64,000 nucleotides of DNA from VAZQ01 sp036498625 (GTDB lineage Bacteria > Pseudomonadota > Alphaproteobacteria > Rhizobiales > Xanthobacteraceae), in contig DASYFD010000314.1 of the NCBI GenBank assembly GCA_036498625.1, forward strand, positions 1 to 64,000, read 5' to 3'. The notes under the pieces are model-generated. The model did no database searches, was not told where the DNA came from, and worked only from the letters and a program-made list of their open reading frames with translations. Positions 41,868 to 51,269 of the stretch are shown here, in pieces; positions within the stretch are counted from its first letter, which is position 1, and each line of letters opens with the position of its first letter. The position numbers and the translations under genes are program-made.

Positions 41868-43520
41868 ATGAGCCAAGCGGTCGTCCCGTCGAAAACCATG
41901 ACCATGGGCGAAGGTGGCTCGGCCCTGGCATTCGCCGCCGGGGCGGTGCTGTGCTTCGTCATCGCCATAAATGCCTATACGCCGGCTTATGCGTTTCACG
42001 CCTACCTGCTTGCCGCCGCTGGCGTGGCCGCACTGCTCGCGGTCGTCAAGAATTACCGCGATCGGCCTGCCGCGTTGCCGCCACTTACCATCGCGGGCAA
42101 GCCCAACTACAATATGGGCCCGGTGAAGTTCACGACCGTCGCGGCAATGTTCTGGGGCATCGCCGGCATGGCGGTCGGGGTCTGGATCGCCCTCGAGCTG
42201 GCCTATCCGGCGCTCAACCTCGACCTGCCGTGGACGTCCTTTGGGCGCCTGCGGCCGCTGCACACATCCGCGCTGATCTTCGCGTTCGGCGGCAATGTCC
42301 TGATCGGAACTTCGTTCTATGTGGTTCAGCGCACCTGCCGGGCGCGCCTGGTCGGCAACATCGCGCCGTGGTTCGTGGTGCTCGGCTACAACCTCTTCAT
42401 CGTCATCGCCGGAACCGGTTATCTGCTCGGCATCACCCAGTCGAAGGAGTATGCCGAGCCCGAATGGTACGCCGATCTGTGGCTGACGATTGTCTGGGTG
42501 GCTTATCTGCTGGTCTATCTCGGCACCATCATCCGGCGCACCGAGCCGCACATCTACGTGGCCAACTGGTTCTATCTCGCGTTCATCCTGACGATCGCGG
42601 TGCTACACGTCACCAACAATGCCGCGATCCCGGTATCGCTGTTCTCGCCCAAATCCTACATCGTCTGGGCCGGGGTACAGGATGCGATGGTGCAGTGGTG
42701 GTACGGCCACAACGCGGTCGGCTTCTTCCTCACCGCGGGGTTCCTGGGCATCGTCTACTACTTCATTCCCAAGCGAGCCGAGCGGCCGATCTACAGCTAT
42801 CGGCTCTCGATCATCCACTTCTGGGCCTTGATCTTCCTCTATATCTGGGCAGGACCGCATCATCTGCATTACACCGCCCTGCCCGATTGGACGCAGACGC
42901 TCGGCATGACGTTTTCGATCATCCTGTGGATGCCGTCCTGGGGCGGCATGATCAACGGCGTGATGACGCTGTCGGGCGCCTGGGACAAGCTGCGCACCGA
43001 CCCGGTGCTGCGCATGATGGTGGTGGCGCTCGCCTTCTACGGCATGGCGACCTTCGAAGGTCCGCTGATGTCGATCAAGGAGGTGAACTCGCTCAGCCAC
43101 TACACCGATTGGACGATCGGCCACGTGCATTCCGGGGCGCTCGGCTGGGTCGGCTATATTTCGTTCGGCGCGATCTATTGCCTGGTGCCATGGCTGTGGA
43201 ATCGCGAGCGGCTCTATTCGGACCGGCTGGTGAACTGGCACTTCTGGATCTCCACCATCGGCATCGTGCTGTACATCACCTCGATGTGGGTCGCCGGCAT
43301 CCTGCAGGGACTGATGTGGCGGGCCTATACTAGCCTTGGATTCCTGGAATATTCATTCGTGGAGAGCATCGAGGCGACGCATCCGTTCTATGTCATCCGC
43401 GCGCTCGGCGGCGTCATGTTTCTCGCCGGCACGATCATCATGGCCTGGAACCTGTGGCGGACGGTCAATCCCGGCCATGCCGTTCCGGCCGTCGAATCCG
43501 CCCTCATGCCGGCCGAGTGA
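41868..43520 (+). CDS. ccoN: Cytochrome cbb3 oxidase subunit I
   Basis: This 550-residue protein has twelve or more helices and the haem and copper histidines of the cbb3 class, for example in RPLHTSALIFAFGGN, VQWWYGHNAVGF, WAGPHHLHYT and GHVHSGALGW. It is the catalytic subunit that reduces oxygen at high affinity. The ATG at 41868 has GAGGT upstream; a GTG at 41817 would add 17 residues. It is the first gene of ccoNOQPGHIS, and the FixK box lies upstream. Confidence 0.95.
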   Translation: MSQAVVPSKTMTMGEGGSALAFAAGAVLCFVIAINAYTPAYAFHAYLLAAAGVAALLAVVKNYRDRPAALPPLTIAGKPNYNMGPVKFTTVAAMFWGIAGMAVGVWIALELAYPALNLDLPWTSFGRLRPLHTSALIFAFGGNVLIGTSFYVVQRTCRARLVGNIAPWFVVLGYNLFIVIAGTGYLLGITQSKEYAEPEWYADLWLTIVWVAYLLVYLGTIIRRTEPHIYVANWFYLAFILTIAVLHVTNNAAIPVSLFSPKSYIVWAGVQDAMVQWWYGHNAVGFFLTAGFLGIVYYFIPKRAERPIYSYRLSIIHFWALIFLYIWAGPHHLHYTALPDWTQTLGMTFSIILWMPSWGGMINGVMTLSGAWDKLRTDPVLRMMVVALAFYGMATFEGPLMSIKEVNSLSHYTDWTIGHVHSGALGWVGYISFGAIYCLVPWLWNRERLYSDRLVNWHFWISTIGIVLYITSMWVAGILQGLMWRAYTSLGFLEYSFVESIEATHPFYVIRALGGVMFLAGTIIMAWNLWRTVNPGHAVPAVESALMPAE

Positions 43521-43527
43521 GGAACCC

Positions 43528-44262
43528 ATGTCGCTGTGGCAAAAACACTGGATCCTCGAGCGGAACTCGATCCTGCTCCTGGTCGGAATCCTGATCGTGA
43601 TCGCGGTCGGCGGCCTGGTCGAGATCGTGCCTCTGTTCTACCTGAGCAACACGATCGAGGAGGTCGACGGCATCCGACCCTACACGCCGCTCGAGCTTGC
43701 GGGACGCAACATCTACGTGCGCGAGGGCTGCTACCTGTGCCATTCGCAGATGATCCGGCCGCTGCGCGACGAGGTCGAGCGCTATGGCCATTATTCGCTG
43801 GCGGCGGAAAGCATGTTCGACCGGCCGTTCCAATGGGGATCCAAGCGCATCGGCCCCGACCTCGCGCGCGTCGGCGGCAAATATTCCGACGAGTGGCACC
43901 GCGAGCACCTCGACGATCCGCGCTCGGTGGTGCCGAGCTCGGTGATGCCGGGCTATCCGTCGCTGGCCGCGACCGATCTCGATTTTGCTCACATCGACCA
44001 GGACCTGAAGGTGCAGGCCGTGCTGGGCGTGCCCTATGGGGCCGACATGATCGCCAATGCGGCGGCCGACGTGCGCACGCAGGCCGCCGCCGATGCCCCG
44101 AAGGCTGCCGAGCTCGCCCGCCGTTATCCGAAGGCCCAATCGCGCAATTTTGGGGGCCATCCGGGCCGCGTCACCGAGGCCGATGCGCTCATCGCCTACC
44201 TGCAGATGCTGGGGACGCTGGTCGACTTCAAGCTCTATGACGACCAAGCGAACATTCGCTGA
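43528..44262 (+). CDS. ccoO: Cytochrome cbb3 oxidase monohaem subunit II
   Basis: This 244-residue protein has one N-terminal anchor (about residues 15-40) and one haem motif CYLCH at 68-72, followed by SQMIRPLRDE as in CcoO. Later Met residues in SSVMPGYPSL supply the sixth ligand. It passes electrons from CcoP to CcoN. It starts seven bases after ccoN behind GAGGAA. Confidence 0.95.
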   Translation: MSLWQKHWILERNSILLLVGILIVIAVGGLVEIVPLFYLSNTIEEVDGIRPYTPLELAGRNIYVREGCYLCHSQMIRPLRDEVERYGHYSLAAESMFDRPFQWGSKRIGPDLARVGGKYSDEWHREHLDDPRSVVPSSVMPGYPSLAATDLDFAHIDQDLKVQAVLGVPYGADMIANAAADVRTQAAADAPKAAELARRYPKAQSRNFGGHPGRVTEADALIAYLQMLGTLVDFKLYDDQANIR

Positions 44263-44273
44263 GGAGAGAAACC

Positions 44274-44429
44274 TTGTCCGACACCTACAAGGCGCTCGCC
44301 GAGTTCGCCCAGACCTGGGGTCTGATCTATTTCCTGGCCGCCTTCGTCGGCACGCTAGCCTATGCGTTCTGGCCTTCGTTCAAAGGCAAATTCGACGAAT
44401 ACGCCCGCATGCCGCTGCGGGAGGACTGA
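44274..44429 (+). CDS. ccoQ: Cytochrome cbb3 oxidase subunit CcoQ
   Basis: This 51-residue protein starts with TTG (SDTYKALAEFAQTWG follows), has one transmembrane helix at about 15-33 and ends with EYARMPLRED. Size, single helix and position between ccoO and ccoP identify CcoQ, which stabilises the oxidase. GAGGAGAG lies just before the start. The stop is followed directly by the ccoP ATG. Confidence 0.88.
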   Translation: MSDTYKALAEFAQTWGLIYFLAAFVGTLAYAFWPSFKGKFDEYARMPLRED

Positions 44430-44430
44430 G

Positions 44431-45327
44431 ATGACTGACGACAAGCCACATGAGATGGACGCCGGGACAATCGACAAGACGACCGGCATAGCCACCACCG
44501 GTCACGAATGGGATGGCATTCGCGAATTGAACAATCCGTTGCCGCGGTGGTGGCTGTGGCTGTTCTACATCACCATCGTCTGGTCGATCGGCTATTGGAT
44601 CGTCTATCCGGCTTGGCCGCTGATGTCGTCCGCCACGCAGGGCATGCTCAAATGGCATTCGCGCGATGCGGTCGTCGCCGACATCGAAGCCCTCAAGGCA
44701 CAGCGGGGACCGATGTTCGTCAAGCTGACGGCGGCCTCGCTGCCGGAAATTGCGGCGGATCCGGCGCTGCTCGATTTTGCACGCGCGGTCGGGCGCCAGG
44801 CCTTCGCCACGAATTGCGCGCCCTGCCATGGCGCCGGCGGCGGCGGCGCCAAGGGCTATCCGAATCTGGTCGACGACGATTGGCTGTGGGGCGGCAAGCT
44901 CGCCGACATTGCGCAGACCATACGCTACGGCATTCGCTCCGGCGACCCCAAGAGCCGGGTCGGCGACATGCCGGACTTCGGACGCAACAACATTCTCAAG
45001 CCCGACGAGATTTCAACGGTCGCTGACTTCGTGCGCTCGCTTTCCGGATTGCCGGCCGATCCGAAGACCGACATGGCCCGCGGCGCCAAGATTTTCGGCG
45101 ACTACTGCGCAGGTTGTCACGGCCCGGAGGGAAAGGGCACGCCCGCGCTGGGCGCCCCCAGCCTCACCGACGGGATATGGCTGTACGGGCCTGACAAGGC
45201 GACCATCATCGAGACCATCACGAAGGGACGCGGCGGCGTGATGCCGGCCTGGGCGGGCCGCCTCGACGACACCACCATCAAGGCGCTTACCGTCTTCGTC
45301 TTCACCTTCGGCGGCGGCGAGAAGTAG
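44431..45327 (+). CDS. ccoP: Cytochrome cbb3 oxidase diheme subunit III
   Basis: This 298-residue protein has an N-terminal anchor at about 42-62 and two cytochrome c domains with CAPCH at 129-133 and CAGCH at 226-230. Met180 (GDMPDFG) and the Met in GVMPAW are ligands. It receives electrons from the bc1 complex or soluble cytochromes. It starts two bases after the ccoQ stop. The CcoP-like cytochrome at 6600-7409 is a clear paralog. Confidence 0.95.
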   Translation: MTDDKPHEMDAGTIDKTTGIATTGHEWDGIRELNNPLPRWWLWLFYITIVWSIGYWIVYPAWPLMSSATQGMLKWHSRDAVVADIEALKAQRGPMFVKLTAASLPEIAADPALLDFARAVGRQAFATNCAPCHGAGGGGAKGYPNLVDDDWLWGGKLADIAQTIRYGIRSGDPKSRVGDMPDFGRNNILKPDEISTVADFVRSLSGLPADPKTDMARGAKIFGDYCAGCHGPEGKGTPALGAPSLTDGIWLYGPDKATIIETITKGRGGVMPAWAGRLDDTTIKALTVFVFTFGGGEK

Positions 45328-45329
45328 CG

Positions 45330-46790
45330 GTGCAGGCCGACCTGACCAACGCGCCCGAGGCGGCACCGGCACATGACGAGGGTCCCTCCTATGTGGCGCG
45401 CCGGAAGATCTATCCGCAGAGCGTGCATGGCACCTATCGCAGGATCAAATGGATCCTGCTCCTGATCACGCTCGCGATCTACTACACGCTGCCGTTCATC
45501 CGCTGGGACCGGGGGCCGGATGCGCCCGACCAGGCGGTGCTGGTCGACCTGCCGGGCCGCCGCTTCTATTTCTTCTTCATCGAGCTGTGGCCGCAGGAGG
45601 TCTATTACTTCACCGGCCTCCTCATCCTGGCCGCGATGGCTCTGTTCCTGATGAACGCGGTCGCCGGTAGGCTCTGGTGCGGTTATCTCTGCCCGCAAAC
45701 GGTCTGGACCGATCTGTTCCTGAGGATCGAGAGCTGGGTCGAAGGCGATCGCCGGGAGCACATGCTGCGCGATCGGGGACCATGGACGCCGTCCTACCTG
45801 GCCCGCAAGGCGACCAAGCATTTCCTCTGGCTCATGGTCGCCTGGTGGACGGGCGGCGCCTGGGTGCTCTATTTCGCCGACGCCCCCACTCTGGTCAGGG
45901 ATCTTGCCACCTTGCAGGCGCCGTTGGTCGCCTATGGGTGGATCGGAATTCTGACGTTCACCACCTACGCTCTGGCCGGGCATATGCGCGAGCAGGTCTG
46001 TCTCTATATGTGCCCGTGGCCGCGGATTCAGGCCGCGCTCACCGACGAGCACGCCCTCAATGTCACCTACCGCTATGATCGCGGCGAGCCGCGCGGATCG
46101 GTCAAGAAGAACGAGGCGCTGCGCCAGCACGGGCTGCCTGCCGGCGATTGCGTCGACTGCCTGCAATGCGTGGTGGTGTGCCCGACCGGGGTAGATATAC
46201 GCAACGGCCCCAATCTCGGCTGTATTCAATGCGGGCTCTGCATCGACGCCTGCGACGCCGTGATGACGAAGGTCGGGCATCCGACCAGGCTCATCGCCTA
46301 CGATACAGATATCAATATCAAGCGCCGGCAAGCCGGCGATCCCGTCATTTTCCGGATCGTGCGCGCCAGGACCGTGCTCTATGCCACCATCATCGCGCTG
46401 GTCGGCGGCGTCATGGCCTATGCCTTGGCGACCCGCGAGCTCGAGGGCCTGAGCACCATCCATGATCGCAACCCGATGTTCGTGCGGCTATCGGACGGCG
46501 CGCTGCGCAACGCCTATACGATCCGGATCGTCAACAAGCGCCAGCAGGTGCGCGAGTTCTCGCTGGGCGTCAGCGGCCTGCCGGCCGCGATCATCGACTT
46601 CGTCGGGTTGCCGCCGCGCGCCGACGGACGTCTGGTGATCGAGGTCGGAGCCGACCAGACCCGCGAGGTCCGCGTGATGGTCACGGATTACGGGCGGACC
46701 GGGTCGGCATCGGAGCCGATCGTTTTCCGTCTCACCGACGTGGCGACCGGGGATCAAGTGCAGGCCGCCGACCATTTCTTCCGGCCCTGA
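45330..46790 (+). CDS. ccoG: CcoG, cbb3 copper-centre assembly ferredoxin
   Basis: This 486-residue membrane protein starts with GTG three bases after ccoP. It has several helices and two 4Fe-4S motifs (CVDCLQCVVVCP and CIQCGLCIDAC). The periplasmic C-terminal domain of about 120 residues has an immunoglobulin-like strand pattern. CcoG (also called FixG or RdxA) reduces copper(II) to copper(I) for the binuclear centre. It stands at the head of the ccoGHIS assembly genes, in the same operon as the structural genes. Confidence 0.93.
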   Translation: MQADLTNAPEAAPAHDEGPSYVARRKIYPQSVHGTYRRIKWILLLITLAIYYTLPFIRWDRGPDAPDQAVLVDLPGRRFYFFFIELWPQEVYYFTGLLILAAMALFLMNAVAGRLWCGYLCPQTVWTDLFLRIESWVEGDRREHMLRDRGPWTPSYLARKATKHFLWLMVAWWTGGAWVLYFADAPTLVRDLATLQAPLVAYGWIGILTFTTYALAGHMREQVCLYMCPWPRIQAALTDEHALNVTYRYDRGEPRGSVKKNEALRQHGLPAGDCVDCLQCVVVCPTGVDIRNGPNLGCIQCGLCIDACDAVMTKVGHPTRLIAYDTDINIKRRQAGDPVIFRIVRARTVLYATIIALVGGVMAYALATRELEGLSTIHDRNPMFVRLSDGALRNAYTIRIVNKRQQVREFSLGVSGLPAAIIDFVGLPPRADGRLVIEVGADQTREVRVMVTDYGRTGSASEPIVFRLTDVATGDQVQAADHFFRP

Positions 46791-46800
46791 GGATTCCATC

Positions 46801-47313
46801 ATGGCAACAGATATCGCCACCACCGGCGCGCCAGGGCGGGAGCTGACCGGCCGCATGGTGCTCCTATGGCTGGTCGGCTTCTTTGCCATCGTGGGTGCCG
46901 CCAATGCCGTCATGATCGGCGCCGCGATCTCGACCTTCGCGGGCCTGGAGCACGACAGCCCGTACCAGGCCGGGCTGGCGTTCGACCAGGAGATCGCGGC
47001 AGCCCGGGCTCAGCAGGCATTGCACTGGCAGGTGCAGGCCAAGGTGACGAGGACGGATCGGGGCGAGACGCTGGTCGAGATTTCGGCGCACGACGCCGAT
47101 GGCGCACCGCTGTCCGGCCTCGGCGTCACGGCAAGCCTCGTTCATCCGACCGACCGTCGACTCGATCGTGAGCTGGCGATGACGGCGGACGGCCCGAGCC
47201 AATTCAGCGGCGTAACCGGGGCAGCGGCCGGACAGTGGGACGTGCTCATCGAGCTGTCGCGCGACGGCGCTCGTCAGTTCCGATCCAAGAATCGTGTCAC
47301 CTTGCCCCGATAG
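46801..47313 (+). CDS. ccoH: CcoH, cbb3 assembly protein
   Basis: This 170-residue protein has one N-terminal helix at about 17-40 and a periplasmic beta-rich domain, the FixH plan. It starts 10 bases after ccoG with a GAGG site. CcoH stays with the oxidase during assembly. Identity is supported by its position between ccoG and ccoI and by the stretch SPYQAGLAFDQEIAAARAQ. Confidence 0.88.
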   Translation: MATDIATTGAPGRELTGRMVLLWLVGFFAIVGAANAVMIGAAISTFAGLEHDSPYQAGLAFDQEIAAARAQQALHWQVQAKVTRTDRGETLVEISAHDADGAPLSGLGVTASLVHPTDRRLDRELAMTADGPSQFSGVTGAAAGQWDVLIELSRDGARQFRSKNRVTLPR

Positions 47314-47321
47314 GACGAGCC

Positions 47322-49526
47322 ATGACGGAAACCCTCGACCTGTCGATGTTCGTAAGCCATGGCGAGGCGGGTACCGCCCACATGACGCTGGCGGTAGAAG
47401 GCGTCGGCTGCGCCGGTTGCATCCGCAAGATCGAGGGCGGGCTCAAGCAGCTCCCCGGCATCCTCGATGCGCGGCTGAATTTCACCAATCGGCGCCTTGC
47501 CGTCGATTGGCGCGAGGACGAGATCGATGCCGCCAAGGTGATCGAAGCCCTGCAGCGGATCGGCTACCGGGCACATCCGTTCGAGCCGGAACGCGCCGAG
47601 GCCGACGAGGCGAAGCAGGCCCGATGGCTGATGAAATGCCTGGCGGTGGCGGGCTTCGCCGCCATGAACGTCATGCTGCTGTCGGTGTCTGTGTGGTCCG
47701 GCAACGCCTCGGACATGACACCGCAGACGCGCGACCTGTTTCATTGGCTGTCGGCGCTCATTGCGTTGCCGGCCGCCGGTTATGCAGGCCAGCCGTTTTT
47801 CCAGAGCGCGCTGCGGGCGATCCGGGCGCGCCATCTCAATATGGATGTTCCGATCTCGCTCGGCGTGATCCTGGCGCTCGGCATGTCTGTGGCGGAGACC
47901 GCAATGCACGCGGAGCACGCCTATTTCGACTCCGCGGTCATGCTCCTGTTCTTTCTGTTGTGCGGCCGCTATCTCGACCACGCCATGCGCCGTAAGACGC
48001 GGGCGGTGGCGGCCAATCTGGCGGCCCTCAAGGGGCAGTTCGCGCATCGGCTCGAGGACGGCGGCGAGGTGGTGCGCGTTCCGGCCGAGGCCGTGAAGCC
48101 CGGGGACCGGCTCCTGGTGCGGCCGGGCGAACGAATTCCGGCCGACGGTACCGTCATTTCCGGCAGCTCGGAGATCGACGAAAGCCTGATCACCGGCGAG
48201 ACCGAACGCCGGAAAATCGCCGCCGGCGCACTGGTCTATGCGGGGGCCCTGAATTTCTCCGGTGCGCTGACCATCAGGGCGACGGCCGCGGACGGCTCGG
48301 CGCTCATCGATGAGGTCGAGCGGCTGCTGCAGAAGGCAATCGAGGCGAAATCCCGCACCGTGCGCCTGGCCGATCGCGCCGCCAGGCTATACGCCCCCTT
48401 CGTACATGCGACCGCCGCCCTGACCGCGACCGGATGGCTGATTGCAGGCGCTTCGCTGCACGACGCCGTGGTGACCGCCATTGCGGTGCTGATCATCACT
48501 TGCCCGTGCGCATTGGCGCTGGCAATCCCGGCCGTCCAGGTGGTGGCGTCGAGCGTGCTGTTCCGCTCCGGCGTGATCCTCAATGCAGGCGACGCCATCG
48601 AGCGGCTCGCCCAGATCGATACCGTCATCTTCGACAAGACCGGAACCCTGACGCTGCCGATGCCCCGCATCGAAGAAGCGGCCCCGATCGAGCCTGGAAT
48701 CCTCGAGCGTGCCGCGCGGCTCGCGCTCTCGAGCCATCATCCGCTGGCCACCGCGCTCGCCCAGGAGGCACGCGAGCGCCTGCCCTACGCGGACGCCGTC
48801 GAGGAGCCGGGGCGTGGCGTTCGGGTCGCGGTCGAGGGTAGCGAGGCTCGCCTCGGCAGCCGGGAGTTCTGCGGAATTGCGTTTCCCGACCAGGAAATCG
48901 ACCGCCCGGACGGTCTTTCGGTCATCGCGTTTTCCCATGCCGGCAGGGAGGCGATGTTCGGGTTCCGGCAAAGAATTCGTCCCGACGCTGCGACGGTGGT
49001 GGCCGCGCTTCGCCAGCTTGGCCTGGATGTGCGGGTGTTGTCGGGGGATCGCGCCAGCGCGGTCGCGCCGGTCGCCGCCGCGCTCGGGCTGCGGAACTGG
49101 GCTGCGGAGCTCACGCCTTCCGGCAAGATTGCCTTGATCGAAAGCTTGCAGCAGCAAGGCCGCCGCGTTCTCATGGTCGGCGACGGGCTCAACGACGCCC
49201 CAGCGCTCGCCGCCGCCCACGTCTCGATGTCACCCATCAGCGCGGCCGACATCACGCAGGCCCAGGCCGATGCGGTGTTTCTGGGAGATCGTTTGTTGCC
49301 CGTGCTGGAGGCCATCGAGTTGGCGCGCAGCGCCCAGCGATTGATGAAGCAGAATCTGTGGCTGGCCGTGATCTACAACACGATCGCGGTCCCGATTGCG
49401 ATCGCGGGCTATGTCACGCCGCTCATTGCCGCCGCCGCCATGTCGGGATCATCGGCTCTGGTCACGCTCAATGCATTGCGCGCCAACCGCCAGGCGGCCC
49501 GCCGATACGACGGAGCCGGACCATGA
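47322..49526 (+). CDS. ccoI: CcoI, copper P1B-type ATPase for cbb3 assembly
   Basis: This 734-residue protein has an N-terminal heavy-metal domain with GCAGC (C30, C33), eight helices, CPC at 394-396, DKTGTL with the phosphorylated Asp438, the HP motif (SHHPLA) and GDGLNDAP. The last helix has MSGSS, the copper(I) signature. It exports copper to the periplasm for CcoN. It lies eight bases after ccoH and overlaps ccoS by four bases. It differs from the second ATPase (11733-13664), which lacks a metal-binding domain. Confidence 0.94.
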   Translation: MTETLDLSMFVSHGEAGTAHMTLAVEGVGCAGCIRKIEGGLKQLPGILDARLNFTNRRLAVDWREDEIDAAKVIEALQRIGYRAHPFEPERAEADEAKQARWLMKCLAVAGFAAMNVMLLSVSVWSGNASDMTPQTRDLFHWLSALIALPAAGYAGQPFFQSALRAIRARHLNMDVPISLGVILALGMSVAETAMHAEHAYFDSAVMLLFFLLCGRYLDHAMRRKTRAVAANLAALKGQFAHRLEDGGEVVRVPAEAVKPGDRLLVRPGERIPADGTVISGSSEIDESLITGETERRKIAAGALVYAGALNFSGALTIRATAADGSALIDEVERLLQKAIEAKSRTVRLADRAARLYAPFVHATAALTATGWLIAGASLHDAVVTAIAVLIITCPCALALAIPAVQVVASSVLFRSGVILNAGDAIERLAQIDTVIFDKTGTLTLPMPRIEEAAPIEPGILERAARLALSSHHPLATALAQEARERLPYADAVEEPGRGVRVAVEGSEARLGSREFCGIAFPDQEIDRPDGLSVIAFSHAGREAMFGFRQRIRPDAATVVAALRQLGLDVRVLSGDRASAVAPVAAALGLRNWAAELTPSGKIALIESLQQQGRRVLMVGDGLNDAPALAAAHVSMSPISAADITQAQADAVFLGDRLLPVLEAIELARSAQRLMKQNLWLAVIYNTIAVPIAIAGYVTPLIAAAAMSGSSALVTLNALRANRQAARRYDGAGP

Positions 49527-49696
49527 ACGTGCTGATCTACCTGGTGCCCGTCGCCTTGGGGCTCGGCTTGACCGGCCTGGCGGCGTTCCTGTGGTCGCTG
49601 CGCAGCGGCCAATACGACGACATCGACGGAGCGGCGCTTCGCATCCTGACGGACGATGATCTCGAAGGTCAGATGACCCCTCCGCACGCCGAATGA
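49523..49696 (+). CDS. ccoS: CcoS, cbb3 assembly protein
   Basis: This 57-residue protein has one helix at the N-terminus (residues 3-25). It continues SLRSGQYDDIDGAALRILTD, the conserved CcoS motif with the GQYDD block. The start overlaps the ccoI stop (ATGA). CcoS is needed for cofactor insertion. It is the last gene of the operon. Confidence 0.9.
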   Translation: MNVLIYLVPVALGLGLTGLAAFLWSLRSGQYDDIDGAALRILTDDDLEGQMTPPHAE

Positions 49697-49994
49697 ACTG
49701 CACCGGGGCGCCAGCTGAAGCACAGCCGACACCAATGCACGTTAGATGCGCCCACCGGCACCCGCTGCTAGGCTTGCGATCAGACCGTGCAACGAGCTTC
49801 AGGCAAGCACATCGCAATCACTCTCGGTGGCTTCACCGAGGTCATGACGCTCTCGCAGGGCCCCAACGCGATTAGGACACGAGGCGGGACGTCCCGTCGC
49901 GAAGCCCGACGCTGATGCGCAGCACCTCCGGGAGTCGCGCAAGACGCCGTCCGAAAACGAGAAATGGCTGCAAAAGAATTCCGGCAAGATCGTC

Positions 49995-50588
49995 TCAAAA
50001 TGACGCCAGACTGCCGAGACATACCGAGAATTCCGAAATCACATCGGCCGGCGGTGGCGAGCTGACCTTGTAGGAATCGGCGGCGAGCGAATTCTCCATC
50101 GTGAACTGCAGCTCGAACTCGGCCCGCAATACCGCCTTTATCAATTCCCTTCCTTGAGCAAAATCCAGGGTGGATGCAGCCACGCTGCCATCCTCGAACG
50201 GAATCGCCTTGGGCAACGCGACCGAGTTATAGCGCTCCGATACGAACGCGACCGAAGCGAGCTTGGCGGTCCGGGGCGATTGCGGCAATGCGAATTGTGG
50301 ATCGCGGCTATCGGCTGTGAAGCCCGTCACCAACGGACCCGCCAAAGCGCCCCGCCTCTTCATCTGCGCCACGAGGAGCTGAAAGTTGAGCCCGTCGCCG
50401 GCATCGCTCTTGCGAAGCAGCACGGCGAGCTGGCAAACTTTGGCGGCCGGATCTTCATTCGCGCTGGCTTTATATTCAGTCTGCGTAGGAATCATATTTG
50501 CAGCGTGCGAGGCCACCGAAAACGACAGCGCCGCTATTCCGGCCAGACCGCAAATCCGGAGCGAAGCGCCGTGCTTCCTGCGATGCAT
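49995..50588 (-). CDS. Exported protein of unknown function
   Basis: This 197-residue protein has a signal peptide ending near SHA (about residue 29). The mature part has two cysteines, one near VCQLAVLL and one near the C-terminus in FSVCLGSL. I do not recognise a domain. GGAG lies before the ATG. The 298 bases between it and ccoS hold nothing that I can support. It is followed upstream by the His-rich small protein on the same strand. Confidence 0.6.
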   Translation of the reverse strand: MHRRKHGASLRICGLAGIAALSFSVASHAANMIPTQTEYKASANEDPAAKVCQLAVLLRKSDAGDGLNFQLLVAQMKRRGALAGPLVTGFTADSRDPQFALPQSPRTAKLASVAFVSERYNSVALPKAIPFEDGSVAASTLDFAQGRELIKAVLRAEFELQFTMENSLAADSYKVSSPPPADVISEFSVCLGSLASF

Positions 50589-50704
50589 GAGTAAAACTCC
50601 TTAGCCGCGTTAGAAGGTCTCACTTGATCTTCTGGCTCCGTAGTGACACCGACGAGCACCCGTCCGATCGAACGCGGACGGGGCTTCGCCGATGTTCTGA
50701 GCGC

Positions 50705-50980
50705 TTAGTGATGGTCCCTGTCGTGATCACCATGGTCATCGTCATGGTGACGATGGAGTAGGACGATGCGGTGATGATCGTCGTCGCGGTCATGATGCTT
50801 GATGACCACGATTTTGTGGTGATGGTCACGATCCCGATCGCGGTCATGGTCGCGATCGCCGACGCTGACGGAAATGCCGTTTTCCGCAAGCACCATCGGC
50901 TTCTCGCTTGTCACGGACCCGGCCAGGGCCGGGGCACTCAAGATTGCGAGCGCGCCCGCGATAAGAGCCAACTTATGCAT
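50705..50980 (-). CDS. Small exported His/Asp-rich protein
   Basis: This 91-residue protein has a signal peptide ending at ALA (residue 20). After a short linker, residues from about 42 to the end are mostly His, Asp and Arg in HHDRDDDHH-like runs. Such a tail would bind divalent metals in the periplasm. The ATG at 50980 follows GGAGGA; the longer frame is not supported. The family is unknown, and low-complexity sequence may hide its relatives. Confidence 0.65.
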   Translation of the reverse strand: MHKLALIAGALAILSAPALAGSVTSEKPMVLAENGISVSVGDRDHDRDRDRDHHHKIVVIKHHDRDDDHHRIVLLHRHHDDDHGDHDRDHH

Positions 50981-51155
50981 GTGATATTCCTCCAGTGGTC
51001 GATGTTGCTGTCTTGCCTTGCGCATGATTGTGAATCTTGGTTGCGCCACAAGGAAAACTGGAGAAAGCAGTTGTTTGTTCCAGCGCAAGCAAAGAATATC
51101 GACAAACAAAGTTCAGGCACAGCATGAACAGGCATTCATTGAATATGATCCCGTC

Positions 51156-51215
51156 CACTCGACGGACGCATATTTCACTCGACGGACGCATATTTCACTC
51201 GACGAACGCATATTT
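51156..51215. repeat. Tandem repeat, three 20-base units
   Basis: The unit CACTCGACGGACGCATATTT occurs three times in direct order with one change in the third (GACGAACGCA). The half CATATTT makes this more AT-rich than the surroundings. It lies upstream of the His-rich protein gene and between it and the zinc-ribbon gene. It is too short and has no spacers, so it is not a CRISPR array. Confidence 0.85.
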
Positions 51216-51269
51216 CGGAAAACCATCCGACGTCTGTGAGATTGCTGGGCCCATTTGATGCAGCCCTTC

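Noticed and set aside
51156..51215. CRISPR array
   Set aside because: The units are directly adjacent with no spacers, and no cas genes are present.
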